From: [Clostridium] asparagiforme DSM 15981
Lineage (GTDB): Bacteria > Bacillota > Clostridia > Lachnospirales > Lachnospiraceae
Direction of reading: 5' to 3'
NCBI GenBank assembly: GCA_025149125.1
Contig: CP102272.1
Location: 1,984,001 to 2,048,000, forward strand
Length of the DNA: 64,000 bases
The translations under genes were made by a program, and so were the position numbers. Below the pieces are notes generated by a model. The model was not told the origin of the DNA. It made no database searches and saw only the letters and a list, made by a program, of their open reading frames with translations. Shown piece by piece: positions 50,420 to 61,452 of this stretch. Within the stretch, counting starts at the first letter, position 1. Each line of letters starts with the position of its first letter.

Positions 50420-51466
50420 ATGGCGTTGGAACTGGATGACCGGAAAGTCACAATTTTAAAAGCGATCATCAAGACTTACCTGGAAACGGGGGAGCCGGTG
50501 GGTTCCAGAACCATTTCCAAGTATTCCGATTTAAAGCTGAGTTCCGCCACGATCCGCAATGAGATGTCCGATCTTGAGGACATGGGGTATATTGTCCAGC
50601 CGCACACATCGGCGGGGCGAATCCCTTCCGACAAGGGCTATCGCTTCTATGTGGACCAGATTGAACTGGAAAAGGACAACGAGGTTATGGAGTTCAAGGA
50701 GATGATGGTCCAGAAGGTCGACAAGCTGGAGCTGGTGCTCAGACGGATGGCCCAGGTCCTGGCCAGCAACACCAATTACGCGGCCATGATCAGCGGACCC
50801 AGCTACCACAAGACCAAGCTGAAATTTATCCAGCTCTCCAAGATGGAGGAGCGCAAGCTTTTAGTGGTTGTGGTGGTGGAAGGAAACATTATCAAGAACA
50901 CGATGATCGACATCAGCGATAACCTGACGGACGAGGAGCTGCTGAACCTGAACATACTCCTCAACAGCAGCTTAAACGGGCTGACCATCGAGGAGATCAA
51001 CCTGGATGTGATCAGCAAGCTGAAGGTTGACGCCGGCGTCCACCGGGAGGTGGTGGAGCTGGTACTCAACGAGGTGGCCGAGGCCATACGGGCCGGCGGT
51101 GAGGACCTGCAGATTTACACCAGCGGCGCCACCAACATATTTAAGTACCCGGAGCTCTCCGAGGGCGACAAGGCCAGCCGGCTGATTGGAACGCTGGAGC
51201 ACCAGGAGGTGCTGCAGGAGTTCGTGGCCGAGGTGAACGCCAACTCGGACGGCGATTCAGGGATTCAGGTATATATCGGAGACGAGACTCCGGTTCAGTC
51301 CATGAAGGATTGCAGCGTGGTCACCGCCAATTACGATCTGGGCGGCGGGCTGCGCGGGACCATCGGGATTATCGGACCCAAGCGGATGGATTATGAGAAG
51401 GTGCTCAGAACCATGCAGAATCTCATGAACCAACTGGACGGTGCGTTTAAAAAGGATGAAAGGTGA
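50420..51466 (+). CDS. hrcA: Heat-inducible transcription repressor HrcA
   Basis: 348 residues from ATG 50420; the longer frame begins inside the CIRCE element. The N-terminal winged helix (VTILKAIIKTYLETGEPVGSR, then SSATIRNEMSDLEDMGYI and QPHTSAGRIPSDKGYRFYV) is textbook HrcA, and the C-terminal GAF-like and dimer domains end in GTIGIIGPKRMDYEKV. First gene of the hrcA-grpE-dnaK-dnaJ operon. Confidence 0.97.
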   Translation: MALELDDRKVTILKAIIKTYLETGEPVGSRTISKYSDLKLSSATIRNEMSDLEDMGYIVQPHTSAGRIPSDKGYRFYVDQIELEKDNEVMEFKEMMVQKVDKLELVLRRMAQVLASNTNYAAMISGPSYHKTKLKFIQLSKMEERKLLVVVVVEGNIIKNTMIDISDNLTDEELLNLNILLNSSLNGLTIEEINLDVISKLKVDAGVHREVVELVLNEVAEAIRAGGEDLQIYTSGATNIFKYPELSEGDKASRLIGTLEHQEVLQEFVAEVNANSDGDSGIQVYIGDETPVQSMKDCSVVTANYDLGGGLRGTIGIIGPKRMDYEKVLRTMQNLMNQLDGAFKKDER

Positions 51467-51472
51467 TAGACG

Positions 51473-52150
51473 GTGAACAGCGAAAACATGAATAAGGATG
51501 AGATGAACCAACAGACAGCCGGGGGACCGGAAAACGAAGCGCCTGAGACGGTGAATGAGGCGAACGGAGTGAACGCCGCAGAGCAGAGTCAGGCGGAGAC
51601 GCAGGAGAGCGCGGCAGCGGAAAACGGGAGCGCGCCGGAGAACGCCGGGGAGGCCGGAGAGCAGAACGGCGGAGCCCGGGAAGAGAAAAAGGGATTCTTC
51701 AAGAAAAAGAAAGATCCGCGGGATGAGAAGATCGAGGAGCTGACCGACCGTGTGAAACGGCAGATGGCGGAATTCGAGAACTTCCGCAAGCGGACCGAAA
51801 AGGAAAAGTCCACCATGTACGAGATGGGCGCACGGGACATCATCGAGCGGATCCTGCCCGTGGTTGACAATTTTGAGAGAGGGTTGGCCTCCATACCGGA
51901 AGAAGCAAAAGCCACCCCGTTTGCGGACGGCATGGAGAAGATATATAAGCAGTTCCAGAAAACACTGGAGGAGGCCGGCGTGAAAGCCATCGAGGCCGTG
52001 GGCCAGGAATTCGACCCCAACTTCCACAACGCGGTGATGCACGTGGACGACGAGAACCTGGGCGAGAACGTGGTGGCCGAGGAACTGTTAAAGGGTTATA
52101 CGTACCGCGACACCGTGGTACGTCACAGCATGGTAAAAGTGGCCAATTAA
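51473..52150 (+). CDS. grpE: Nucleotide exchange factor GrpE
   Basis: 225 residues with a GTG start 9 nt after AAAGG at the end of hrcA. The first ~75 residues are a disordered acidic Glu/Asn/Ala-rich tail ending in a KKKDPRDEK patch. The long helix and beta domain follow (RVKRQMAEFENFRKRTEKE, ILPVVDNFERGL, VGQEFDPNFHNAVMH). It releases ADP from DnaK. Typical length with a longer-than-usual acidic tail. Confidence 0.96.
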   Translation: MNSENMNKDEMNQQTAGGPENEAPETVNEANGVNAAEQSQAETQESAAAENGSAPENAGEAGEQNGGAREEKKGFFKKKKDPRDEKIEELTDRVKRQMAEFENFRKRTEKEKSTMYEMGARDIIERILPVVDNFERGLASIPEEAKATPFADGMEKIYKQFQKTLEEAGVKAIEAVGQEFDPNFHNAVMHVDDENLGENVVAEELLKGYTYRDTVVRHSMVKVAN

Positions 52151-52167
52151 TCAACCATTTACGATAG

Positions 52168-54063
<1,896 letters not shown>

Positions 54064-54089
54064 GACAACGGAAAGATAAATGACAGCTG

Positions 54090-54113
54090 TATGCCGGACC
54101 CTGGTCCGGCATA
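54090..54113 (+). other. Intercistronic hairpin between dnaK and dnaJ
   Basis: TATGCCGGA / TCCGGCATA with a 6-nt CCCTGG loop, 27 bp after the dnaK stop, and no T run. It could protect the dnaK 3' end or lower expression of dnaJ. Confidence 0.6.
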
Positions 54114-54151
54114 TGGCGTGGTTCGATATTTGATAACGAGGTAGAGACAAC

Positions 54152-55294
54152 ATGGCAGAGAGTAAAAGAGATTACTATGAAGTTCTGGGCGTTCCGAAGA
54201 CTGCGGACGACGATGCTTTAAAAAAAGCATACAGAGCTCTGGCCAAAAAGTACCATCCGGATGCGAACCCGGGGGACAAGGAGGCAGAGGCCAAATTTAA
54301 GGAAGCTTCCGAGGCTTACAGTGTGCTCAGCGATCCTCAGAAGCGTCAGCAGTACGACCAGTTCGGCCATGCTGCGTTTGACCCGGGCGCCGGAGCCGGA
54401 GCCGGTGGGTTCGGCGGATTCGACTTCTCCGGGGATATGGGCGACATTTTCGGCGATATCTTCGGCGATATTTTCGGTACCGGCCGGTCCACCAGGAGAA
54501 ACAACGGCCCCATGCGGGGCGCCAATGTGCGGACTTCCGTGCGGATTTCCTTTGAGGAGGCTATTTTTGGCTGCGAGAAGGAGATTGAGATCAATTTCAA
54601 GGAAACCTGCGCCAGCTGCCACGGCACAGGGGCAAAAGCGGGGACCTCTCCCCAGACCTGCCCCAAGTGTAACGGCAAGGGCAAGATCATGTACACCCAG
54701 CAGTCCTTCTTCGGCCAGGTGCAGAACGTGCAGACCTGCCCGGACTGCGGCGGCAGCGGCCAGATCATCAAGGAGCGCTGTCCGGACTGTTACGGCACGG
54801 GCTACAAGACCGTGCGCAAGCGCTTTAAAGTGCCGATCCCCGCAGGCATCGACAACGGTCAGTGCGTGCGCCAGGCCGGCGGCGGCGAACCCGGCGTGAA
54901 CGGCGGCGAGCGGGGCGACCTGCTGGTGGAGGCGGTGGTCTCCCAGCATCCGATCTTCAAGCGCCAGGATACCAGCATCTATTCCACCGTGCCCATTTCC
55001 TTCACCAAGGCGGCGTTGGGCGGAGCCATCCGCATCAAGACCGTGGACGGAGAGGTGGAGTACGAGGTGAAGCCCGGCACTCAGACCGACACAAAGGTCC
55101 GCTTAAAAGGCAAGGGCGTGCCGTCGCTGCGCAACCGCAACGTGCGGGGCGACCACTACGTGACCCTGGTGATCCAGGTGCCGGAGCGCCTGACCCAGGC
55201 CCAGAAGGACGCACTGCGCAAGTTCGAGGAGGCTATGGACGGCACAGCCTCGTCCGAGTCGGAGAAACCCAGAAAAAAAGGAATTTTTAAGTAA
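54152..55294 (+). CDS. dnaJ: Chaperone DnaJ (Hsp40)
   Basis: 380 residues. J domain with the HPD motif ([16 protein letters not shown]) at residues ~29-45, a Gly/Phe region to ~120, the zinc domain with four CxxCxGxG repeats ([32 protein letters not shown]), then the C-terminal client domains. It stimulates DnaK ATPase. Last gene of the CIRCE operon, with a terminator 20 bp on. Confidence 0.98.
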   Translation: MAESKRDYYEVLGVPKTADDDALKKAYRALAKKYHPDANPGDKEAEAKFKEASEAYSVLSDPQKRQQYDQFGHAAFDPGAGAGAGGFGGFDFSGDMGDIFGDIFGDIFGTGRSTRRNNGPMRGANVRTSVRISFEEAIFGCEKEIEINFKETCASCHGTGAKAGTSPQTCPKCNGKGKIMYTQQSFFGQVQNVQTCPDCGGSGQIIKERCPDCYGTGYKTVRKRFKVPIPAGIDNGQCVRQAGGGEPGVNGGERGDLLVEAVVSQHPIFKRQDTSIYSTVPISFTKAALGGAIRIKTVDGEVEYEVKPGTQTDTKVRLKGKGVPSLRNRNVRGDHYVTLVIQVPERLTQAQKDALRKFEEAMDGTASSESEKPRKKGIFK

Positions 55295-55314
55295 GAGAAT
55301 ACAGATCAGTTGAG

Positions 55315-55352
55315 GCGGATTTTCCGGTCAGGGACCGGAAGATCCGTCTTTT
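55315..55352 (+). terminator. Terminator of the hrcA operon
   Basis: GGAT and TTCCGGTC pair with GACCGGAA and ATCC around a short loop, followed by TTTT. Confidence 0.8.
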
Positions 55353-55391
55353 GCGGCTTAGAACTGGAAGAAAGTGGAAGGATGGAGTGGA

Positions 55392-55829
55392 ATGGACTTT
55401 GCGGCGAAATATTTTCAGGAACTGACAGGCGTTGAACTGTATGAGATTCTCAAGGCCAGGGCCCAGGTGTTTGTGGTGGAACAGCGCTGTATTTACCAGG
55501 ATTTGGACGATGTGGATTATGACAGCCTGCACATTTTTTGCCGGTCCGGGCAAAACGTTACCGCCTATCTGCGGGCATTTCCGAAAGCAGGTGAAGCGGG
55601 GGTCGTGCAGATGGGGAGAGTGCTGACCACGGAGCGCGGGACCGGTCTGGGCGGGAGATTGTTGAGGGAAGGGATCAGGATTGTGAGGGAAAACATGGAG
55701 GCCGGGAAAATTTATCTGGAGGCCCAGTGTTATGCGGTGGGATTTTATGAGCGGGAGGGCTTTAAAATCTGTTCCGGCGAATTTTTGGAAGACGGAATCC
55801 CCCATGTGCAGATGGAACTGGTACTGTGA
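55392..55829 (+). CDS. GNAT-family N-acetyltransferase, ElaA-like
   Basis: 145 residues from ATG 55392; an in-frame GTG at 55374 is less likely. The order FQELTGVELYEILKARAQVFVVEQ, then YQDLDDVDYDSLHI and RVLTTERGTGLGGRLL (acetyl-CoA loop, here RGTGLG) is that of ElaA proteins. The C-terminal EAQCYAVGFYEREGF is the usual end of the fold. The acceptor is unknown. A single gene between terminators. Confidence 0.9.
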   Translation: MDFAAKYFQELTGVELYEILKARAQVFVVEQRCIYQDLDDVDYDSLHIFCRSGQNVTAYLRAFPKAGEAGVVQMGRVLTTERGTGLGGRLLREGIRIVRENMEAGKIYLEAQCYAVGFYEREGFKICSGEFLEDGIPHVQMELVL

Positions 55830-55886
55830 GACGCCAATTCTATGGGAAGCTTGCGGCGAGTTGAGCGGCCGCGCCGGGCGCAAAAA

Positions 55887-55924
55887 TCCCCCTGCCTCAG
55901 CTTGTCAGGGCTGAAACAGGGGGA
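55887..55924. terminator. Terminator between the two acetyltransferase genes
   Basis: TCCCCCTG / CAGGGGGA with an inner TCAG/CTGA pairing. On the minus strand it is followed by TTTTTG, so it mainly serves the gene at 55949. Confidence 0.75.
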
Positions 55925-55948
55925 AAAGTCAGGGGTAACGCCGTCCGT

Positions 55949-56578
55949 TTACTTCAGGCTGTCCACCGAGCCGGACTGTATGGCACTGATATTTTGGCGG
56001 ATCCGCTCCCTGGGCCAGTCCCACCACCGAAGCTGTAGCAGGGCGGAGACGGTTTCCTCCGAAAAGCGCCTGCGGATCGGCCGGGCCGGAACTCCGCCCA
56101 CGATGGTGTAGGGCGGAACGTCCTTTGTCACCACCGCCCGGGCGCCGATGATGGCTCCGTCGCCCACGGTCACGCCGGCCAGGATCACGGCTTCATAGCC
56201 GATCCAGACGTCGTTTCCGATCACGATGTCACCCCGGTTGTCCCAGGAATCCGTTACGTTCCCGCGGTCCAAGTCCCACTCCTCAAAGAACAGGGGAAAT
56301 GGATAGGTGGAGAGCGAAGCCATGGCGTGGTTCGCGCTGTTGAACAGGAACCTGGCGCCGCAGGCAATGGAACAGAACTTCCCGATGATCAGCCGGTCGT
56401 GGTTGATTGGGTAATGGTACAGCACATTGTTCTGCTCAAACTCCGTTGGGTCATTGACAAAGTCATTGTACATCGTGTAGTCGCCAACCTGGATGCCGGG
56501 TTTAGCGATCACATGCTTTAAATATACGGTTTGCCGGTCCCCGGTACGGGGATATATCTGTTTCTCTGGAATAGTCAT
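55949..56578 (-). CDS. Vat/CatB-type xenobiotic acetyltransferase (left-handed beta helix)
   Basis: 209 residues from ATG 56578, 7 nt after AGGAGG. The hexapeptide-repeat fold is clear ([26 protein letters not shown]), and the family segment [15 protein letters not shown] holds the expected catalytic His. The C-terminus has the [11 protein letters not shown] helix. These proteins acetylate streptogramin A or chloramphenicol, but many chromosomal relatives have unknown targets. It is a lone gene, so resistance is a possibility and not a conclusion. Confidence 0.88.
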   Translation of the reverse strand: MTIPEKQIYPRTGDRQTVYLKHVIAKPGIQVGDYTMYNDFVNDPTEFEQNNVLYHYPINHDRLIIGKFCSIACGARFLFNSANHAMASLSTYPFPLFFEEWDLDRGNVTDSWDNRGDIVIGNDVWIGYEAVILAGVTVGDGAIIGARAVVTKDVPPYTIVGGVPARPIRRRFSEETVSALLQLRWWDWPRERIRQNISAIQSGSVDSLK

Positions 56579-56822
56579 TTCAAAACCTCCTGTCATATTA
56601 CAATACGCTCACAACTATTCCAGCCGCTGCAATGCAGAGCTTCACAGAATATCACCTCTCTCCGGATCAGATATGGTCATTTTATCACGTTTTCCACCGG
56701 AAGTAAACAGGGGGAGAACTGGGGCTTGAGGCGGTTTCGGACGGCGGCTGTGCACTTCCGGCTATACATTTTCCGGTATTTCGTGTATGATAGGGATATC
56801 TGTCAGAGAGGAACGTGAGAAA

Positions 56823-58268
56823 ATGATGAACGAAAACAATTATTTTTTGACATTGAGCACGCCGTTGCCCGAGGATATCCAGAAATTAAAATGGTGCGGG
56901 CAGTTTGAACAGGCCAAGCGGGTGATCGGGCTGCGGCTTAAGCGTGACCTGCCCCGGGTCATGAAAGACCGGCTGACCCTGGAGCTGGAGATCCTGGAGC
57001 GTTTGCCCGGGCAGTACCCCTACTCCTGGGGGGAAGCCCTTGAGATTCTGAAGCGGGAGATTCAGGATTTTAAGGAGGAAGAGCTGACGCAGCTGTGGGA
57101 GGAGGACGCGGCGGACTGGATCTACGTGGACGGCCAGGTAAAGTTCCGCAGCAGCTTTCTGGCCAATATCCTGAAAACGCGGCCGTCTTATGGACGGCGC
57201 GCGGTTGATCCCAGCCGTTTAAAGGGCAGACAGGATAATTTCAGGCTGCTGGAAAACGCTATGGCGCGGATGAAAGAGTCGGAGGGCATGAGCTGCTCCT
57301 ACCGAATCCGCAGCACCGTTGAGATAACGCCGGAGGCGGAGCGGGAGGGGGAGCCCATCCGGGTCTATCTGCCGCTTCCCATCGAGTACAGCCAGATCCG
57401 CAATGTGAAGGTGGAGAGCGTGTCCATTGGCGGGCGGGAGGCGCTGCCTTCGGAGTACACGGTGGCGGACGCGGGACAGTCGCAGCGGACCATCTGCTTT
57501 CATACGGAGCACCGCAGGGGACAGCGCTATGCGGTGGAGTTTTCCTTTGAAAACCACGCGCCCTACCGTGATTTCTCCCGGGGACAGGCCCTGGATCGGG
57601 CCGCCGCGCTCGCACAGCGCTCAGAGGGCAGCCAGGGCGAAAACCGGGAAATCCGCCGGGACTTCTGCCGGGAACAGCTTCCCCACATCCGTTTCACGCC
57701 CTATCTGCGCCAACTGGTCCGGGAGGTGGTGGGGGAGGAGACCAATCCCCTGTTGAAGGCCAGACGGATCTACGACTACATAACCAGCCATGTGATGTAC
57801 TCCTATGTGCGCAGTTACTTCACGCTGACGGATATTCCCGAGTATGTGAGCACCTGCTTTAAGGGGGACTGCGGCGTGCAGGCGCTGTTCTTTATCACTA
57901 TGTGCCGGGCCGCCGGTGTGCCGGCCAGATGGCAGGCCGGGCTTTACACCACGCCGTTGGAGATCGGCTGCCACGACTGGGCCCAGTTTTACGTGGAGCC
58001 CTTCGGCTGGCTGTACGCGGACTGCTCCTTCGGCGGAGCCGCCTTCCGGGAGGGATATGAGGAGCGCTGGGAGTTCTACTTCGGAAACCTGGACCCCTAC
58101 CGCATGCCCGCCGCCAGGGAGTTCCAGGCGGATTTCAACCCGCCCATGGCCCATCTGCGCAACGACCCCTACGACAATCAGATGGGGGAGGTAGAGTACG
58201 GGGACCGCAGTCTGAAGGAGAACGAGTATACGACCGACCACCGGATGGTGGAGTTGAGGGAGTGGTGA
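56823..58268 (+). CDS. Transglutaminase-like (cysteine protease fold) protein
   Basis: 481 residues from ATG 56823, with AGAGGAA upstream; no signal peptide, so cytoplasmic. The N-terminal ~300 residues have no recognised family. The transglutaminase core follows, with GDCGVQALFF (Cys), GCHDWAQFYV (His) and LYADCSFGG (Asp), a complete catalytic triad. The end (DPYRMPAAREFQADFNPP) is found in related bacterial proteins. It may be a peptidase or amidase. Single gene. Confidence 0.85.
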   Translation: MMNENNYFLTLSTPLPEDIQKLKWCGQFEQAKRVIGLRLKRDLPRVMKDRLTLELEILERLPGQYPYSWGEALEILKREIQDFKEEELTQLWEEDAADWIYVDGQVKFRSSFLANILKTRPSYGRRAVDPSRLKGRQDNFRLLENAMARMKESEGMSCSYRIRSTVEITPEAEREGEPIRVYLPLPIEYSQIRNVKVESVSIGGREALPSEYTVADAGQSQRTICFHTEHRRGQRYAVEFSFENHAPYRDFSRGQALDRAAALAQRSEGSQGENREIRRDFCREQLPHIRFTPYLRQLVREVVGEETNPLLKARRIYDYITSHVMYSYVRSYFTLTDIPEYVSTCFKGDCGVQALFFITMCRAAGVPARWQAGLYTTPLEIGCHDWAQFYVEPFGWLYADCSFGGAAFREGYEERWEFYFGNLDPYRMPAAREFQADFNPPMAHLRNDPYDNQMGEVEYGDRSLKENEYTTDHRMVELREW

Positions 58269-58381
58269 AGTGCGCCTCCTTCCCGACTTATTAGTTTAAA
58301 TAAATGTTAAGGAAAATGATAAGACATTCCACCCGCGATTGCTTATAATGAAATCAGAGGAAAAAGAAAGCGGGTGATTTT

Positions 58382-58765
58382 ATGGATTATGGATTTTTCG
58401 GCATTATGGATACGATTTTCCCGCTGATGTTCGGCGCTGTTTTTCTGCTGATCGTGGGAGTTATGATTCTCGCTTTGGTCCGGTCCGCCTCCGAATGGAG
58501 CAGCAACAACAGTTCGCCGGTGCTCAGCGTGGACGCCAGGGTGGTCTCCAAGCGCACCAATATAACCCGGCATATGAGCCAGGCGGACAGCAGCCATATG
58601 ACAAGGAACTCCACCGTCTACTACGCCACCTTCCAGGTGGAGAGCGGGGACCGGATGGAGCTGCGGATGTCCGGTCGGGAGTACGGGCTTTTAGCGGAGG
58701 GAGACCGGGGCAAGCTCACCTTCCAGGGAACCCGATACCGCGGATTTGAGCGCCGCCTGATTTGA
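58382..58765 (+). CDS. DUF2500 membrane protein
   Basis: 127 residues. One N-terminal membrane segment (residues 9-33), then a small beta-rich domain with VDARVVSKRTNI, YYATFQVESGDRMELRMSG and the closing GDRGKLTFQGTRYRGFER, which is the DUF2500 pattern. Function unknown for the family. A TATAAT box at 58343-58348 lies shortly upstream, but no good -35 was found. The ribosome site is weak. Confidence 0.85.
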   Translation: MDYGFFGIMDTIFPLMFGAVFLLIVGVMILALVRSASEWSSNNSSPVLSVDARVVSKRTNITRHMSQADSSHMTRNSTVYYATFQVESGDRMELRMSGREYGLLAEGDRGKLTFQGTRYRGFERRLI

Positions 58766-58795
58766 GCGATTGAGGGCTTTCTGTTACCGGTTGCT

Positions 58796-59677
58796 TCAGG
58801 GCGTGATCTTATGCTGATTCAGCCGCTCGTAGTAAAATATGTACTGCTGGAGCACGCCGGCATAGCCGCCGTACTTCCCGAAATGGTCCGCCAAAATGGT
58901 GTCGTAGAGGCGGTTTTTGGGAGTGCGGCGGTATTTTTTTGCGCTGAAATACTCCCGCAGCAGAATCTTTTCGATCCAGGTGTCCACGGGAAACGCCTCG
59001 ATGTGGTGCAGGCCGAAGAGGCAGACGCAGTTGGCCACCTTCTTGCCGATGCCGTAGAAGCCGGTGAGGTATTCCATGGCCTGGCCGTACTCCATGGTTT
59101 CCAGATTTTTCAGGTCCAGAATTCCGGCCGCGGCGTCCTGGGACAGGCGGTGGATGTATTTGGCGCGGTATCCAAGCTTCAGGTCTAAAAGCTCCTCCAG
59201 GGAGGCGCGGGCCAGCTCCTTCGGGGTGGGAAAGGAATAAACGGCGAAGTTTTTCTCGTCTCCGTCCTCGATTTTTTGCCCCCAGCGCCGGGAGATGTCC
59301 TCCACCAGCCGCCGGATGCAGGGGATGGTTTTCTGCTGGGAGATCACGAAGGTGATGATCATTTCCCAGGGGTCCTGGCGCAGGATGCGGATTCCCCGCC
59401 CGGCCGCGGCCGCGGCTTTCAGATAGTTGTCATCCGGGTCCACGGAAGCGAGGATGGCGGCGTAGTCCGTGGCGCAGTCGAAGTAGGTAAGCCAGGCAGA
59501 GAGATCCTCCTGAGGGCAGTCAAAGTTTATCCGGTTCCCCTCCTGGGAAACGCGCAGCAGACGGCTTCTGCTGACAATGGTGTAGCCGCCCGCCGGGGAG
59601 GGAAGCATGCGGAAGCACTGGCCGGAGTCGGCGATCTGTTTTAAATCCAGGCAGTCTATGGTTTGGATGTGGGTCAT
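58796..59677 (-). CDS. ogg: 8-oxoguanine DNA glycosylase/AP lyase (Ogg)
   Basis: 293 residues from ATG 59677 with AAAGGAG upstream; the longer open frame runs through the palindromic element and is rejected. It removes 8-oxoguanine from DNA and nicks the site. The N-terminal beta domain (LKQIADSGQCFRM) and the helix-hairpin-helix GPD core are visible: LTGFYGIGKKVANCVCLFGL holds the catalytic Lys, and EAFPVDTWI the conserved Asp. Its 3' end is 30 bp from the DUF2500 gene. Confidence 0.92.
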   Translation of the reverse strand: MTHIQTIDCLDLKQIADSGQCFRMLPSPAGGYTIVSRSRLLRVSQEGNRINFDCPQEDLSAWLTYFDCATDYAAILASVDPDDNYLKAAAAAGRGIRILRQDPWEMIITFVISQQKTIPCIRRLVEDISRRWGQKIEDGDEKNFAVYSFPTPKELARASLEELLDLKLGYRAKYIHRLSQDAAAGILDLKNLETMEYGQAMEYLTGFYGIGKKVANCVCLFGLHHIEAFPVDTWIEKILLREYFSAKKYRRTPKNRLYDTILADHFGKYGGYAGVLQQYIFYYERLNQHKITP

Positions 59678-59799
59678 CGGTTGTATGGCTCCTTTTGGGG
59701 ATGGTTTCAAGTTTCGAGTGTATGAGATCAGTTTAAGGCGGAGGGAGCCTGTTGTCAAATGGCTTTTGATGGGAGACGGGGAGGGGGTTCTGTGAGTAC

Positions 59800-59938
59800 G
59801 TTCAGACGGCTCGTCTTCTTGACCGGAAAAGCCGGTCAAGAAGCATCGGATGTTGATCCGATGTGAAAATTGGCGCAAAGAGCCGCTTACAAGCGAGCTT
59901 GACGCGACTTTTTGCACCAATTTTCCCGCCGTCTGAAC
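59800..59938. repeat. 139-bp palindromic element with 11-bp terminal inverted repeats
   Basis: The ends are GTTCAGACGGC (59800-59810) and GCCGTCTGAAC (59928-59938). Inside are three more hairpins: CTTCTTGACCGG / CCGGTCAAGAAG (59815-59826 / 59832-59843), CATCGGAT / ATCCGATG (59844-59851 / 59856-59863) and AAAATTGG / CCAATTTT (59866-59873 / 59917-59924). Nearly all of it is base-paired in theory. No coding sequence. It resembles a small non-autonomous mobile element (MITE) or a folded RNA. It lies in the 694-bp gap between ogg and pheS. The 122 bp before it (59678-59799) show nothing else. Confidence 0.85.
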
Positions 59939-59956
59939 TGTTTACGGGAATACATC

Positions 59957-59985
59957 TTGACTTTTTCCAAAAGAGTGGCTAAAAT
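59957..59985 (+). promoter_or_regulatory. Promoter of pheST
   Basis: TTGACT (59957-59962), 17 bp, TAAAAT (59980-59985), just before the T-box leader. Confidence 0.7.
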
Positions 59986-59992
59986 GGAGTTT

Positions 59993-60276
59993 AGATTTAA
60001 AATCGCAAAGGCGATGAAGGTGTTCAGTAGAGGCTTATTTTCCGGCAGAGAGAGGGAGTCACCGGCTGCAAGCTCCCCCAGGTTCAGATAAGCGCTTGAA
60101 ATTCCCACCGGAGCCGCACAGGTGAAGGCCAAAGGCCGGTAGTCTGTGACGCCGGCACGCGTTATGTGCAAATGAGTGTCTGCGCTTTATGTGGAGCGCA
60201 GGAATCAGGGTGGTACCGCGAGCATATTTTTGTCCCGTCCCTTTTGCCGGAAACGGCGGAGGAACGGGACTTTTTT
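59993..60276 (+). promoter_or_regulatory. T-box riboswitch controlling pheST
   Basis: The invariant T-box AGGGTGGTACCGCG lies at 60207-60220, followed by the terminator GTCCCGT / ACGGGAC (60232-60270) with TTTTTT. Upstream, the stem I region runs from about 59993, with AGTAGAGGC and a GAAA-TTC-CCACC segment in which TTC (60102-60104) would be the Phe specifier codon. Uncharged tRNA(Phe) should stabilise the antiterminator and turn on pheS and pheT. The T-box is certain; the specifier position is a reading by eye. Confidence 0.92.
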
Positions 60277-60371
60277 CGTTGCGCGGGTCATGGGACCGGC
60301 GTGACAAAGCCCCTTCCGGGCGGGATCGCCCGGCGGCGGGATTCCCGAATTCAAAGAGAAAAGGAGAAGCC

Positions 60372-61391
60372 ATGAGAGAGCAGTTAGAGAAAATCAGAGA
60401 AGAAGCGTTAAACCAGATTGAAGCTTCCGAGGCGCTGGAAAAGCTGAATGAGATCCGGGTGGCATACCTGGGCAAGAAGGGCGAGCTGACCAACCTGCTG
60501 AAAGGCATGAAGAATGTGGCGCCCGAGGACCGGCCCAAGGTAGGCCAGATGGTAAACGAGGTCCGGGAGCAGCTGGAGAACAGGCTGGAGGAGGCCAAGA
60601 CCGCGCTTGCCAGAAAGGCCAGAGAAGAACAGTTAAAGCGCGAGGTTATCGACGTGACCCTGCCCGCCCAAAAGAACAAGGTAGGGCACAGCCATCCCAA
60701 CACCATCGCACTGGAAGAGGTGGAGCGGATCTTCGTGGGTATGGGCTACGAGGTAGTGGAAGGCCCCGAGGTGGAGTACGACCGCTACAACTTTGAAAAG
60801 CTGAACATTCCCAAGGGACATCCGGCCAGAGACGAGCAGGATACCTTCTATATCAACGACACGATCCTGCTGAGAAGCCAGACCTCACCGGTTCAGGTGC
60901 GCACCATGGAGAAGGGACAGCTTCCCATCCGCATGATCGCCCCGGGGCGCGTGTTCCGCTCCGACGAGGTGGACGCCACCCATTCCCCCTCCTTCCACCA
61001 GATCGAGGGCCTGGTGATCGACAAGAACATCACCTTCGCGGACTTAAAGGGAACCCTGGCGGAGTTCGCCAAGGAGCTGTTCGGGCCGGAGACAAAGGTG
61101 AAATTCCGTCCCCACCACTTCCCCTTCACCGAGCCCAGCGCGGAGGTGGACGTGACCTGCTTTAAGTGCGGCGGCAAGGGCTGCCGGTTCTGCAAGGGCT
61201 CCGGCTGGATTGAGATTCTGGGCTGCGGCATGGTGCATCCCCACGTTTTGGAGATGTGCAATATCGACCCGGAGGAATATTCCGGTTTTGCCTTCGGCGT
61301 GGGCTTGGAGCGGATCGCCCTGCTGAAATATGAAATTGACGACATGCGCCTGCTGTACGAGAACGATATCCGGTTCCTGAAACAGTTCTGA
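60372..61391 (+). CDS. pheS: Phenylalanyl-tRNA synthetase alpha subunit
   Basis: 339 residues from ATG 60372, 6 nt after AAAGGAG. The N-terminal coiled coil (1 to ~85) binds tRNA. The class II core has [21 protein letters not shown] region (motif 2) and [14 protein letters not shown] (motif 3). [18 protein letters not shown] insert near residue 255 has four Cys and probably binds zinc, as in many bacterial PheS. Joins the pheT product, 61 bp downstream, as an (alpha-beta)2 enzyme. Confidence 0.97.
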   Translation: MREQLEKIREEALNQIEASEALEKLNEIRVAYLGKKGELTNLLKGMKNVAPEDRPKVGQMVNEVREQLENRLEEAKTALARKAREEQLKREVIDVTLPAQKNKVGHSHPNTIALEEVERIFVGMGYEVVEGPEVEYDRYNFEKLNIPKGHPARDEQDTFYINDTILLRSQTSPVQVRTMEKGQLPIRMIAPGRVFRSDEVDATHSPSFHQIEGLVIDKNITFADLKGTLAEFAKELFGPETKVKFRPHHFPFTEPSAEVDVTCFKCGGKGCRFCKGSGWIEILGCGMVHPHVLEMCNIDPEEYSGFAFGVGLERIALLKYEIDDMRLLYENDIRFLKQF

Positions 61392-61452
61392 CCCGCAGTC
61401 TGACGGGCGGCAGGACCTGCGCCCGAACCATAGAGAGAAAAGGAGAAGAAAA

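Noticed and set aside
59678..59920. N-terminal extension of the ogg frame
   Set aside because: It runs through the palindromic element; the Ogg domain begins right after ATG 59677, which has its own ribosome site.
59800..59938. Insertion sequence
   Set aside because: Too short and without any coding frame for a transposase; kept only as a possible non-autonomous element.
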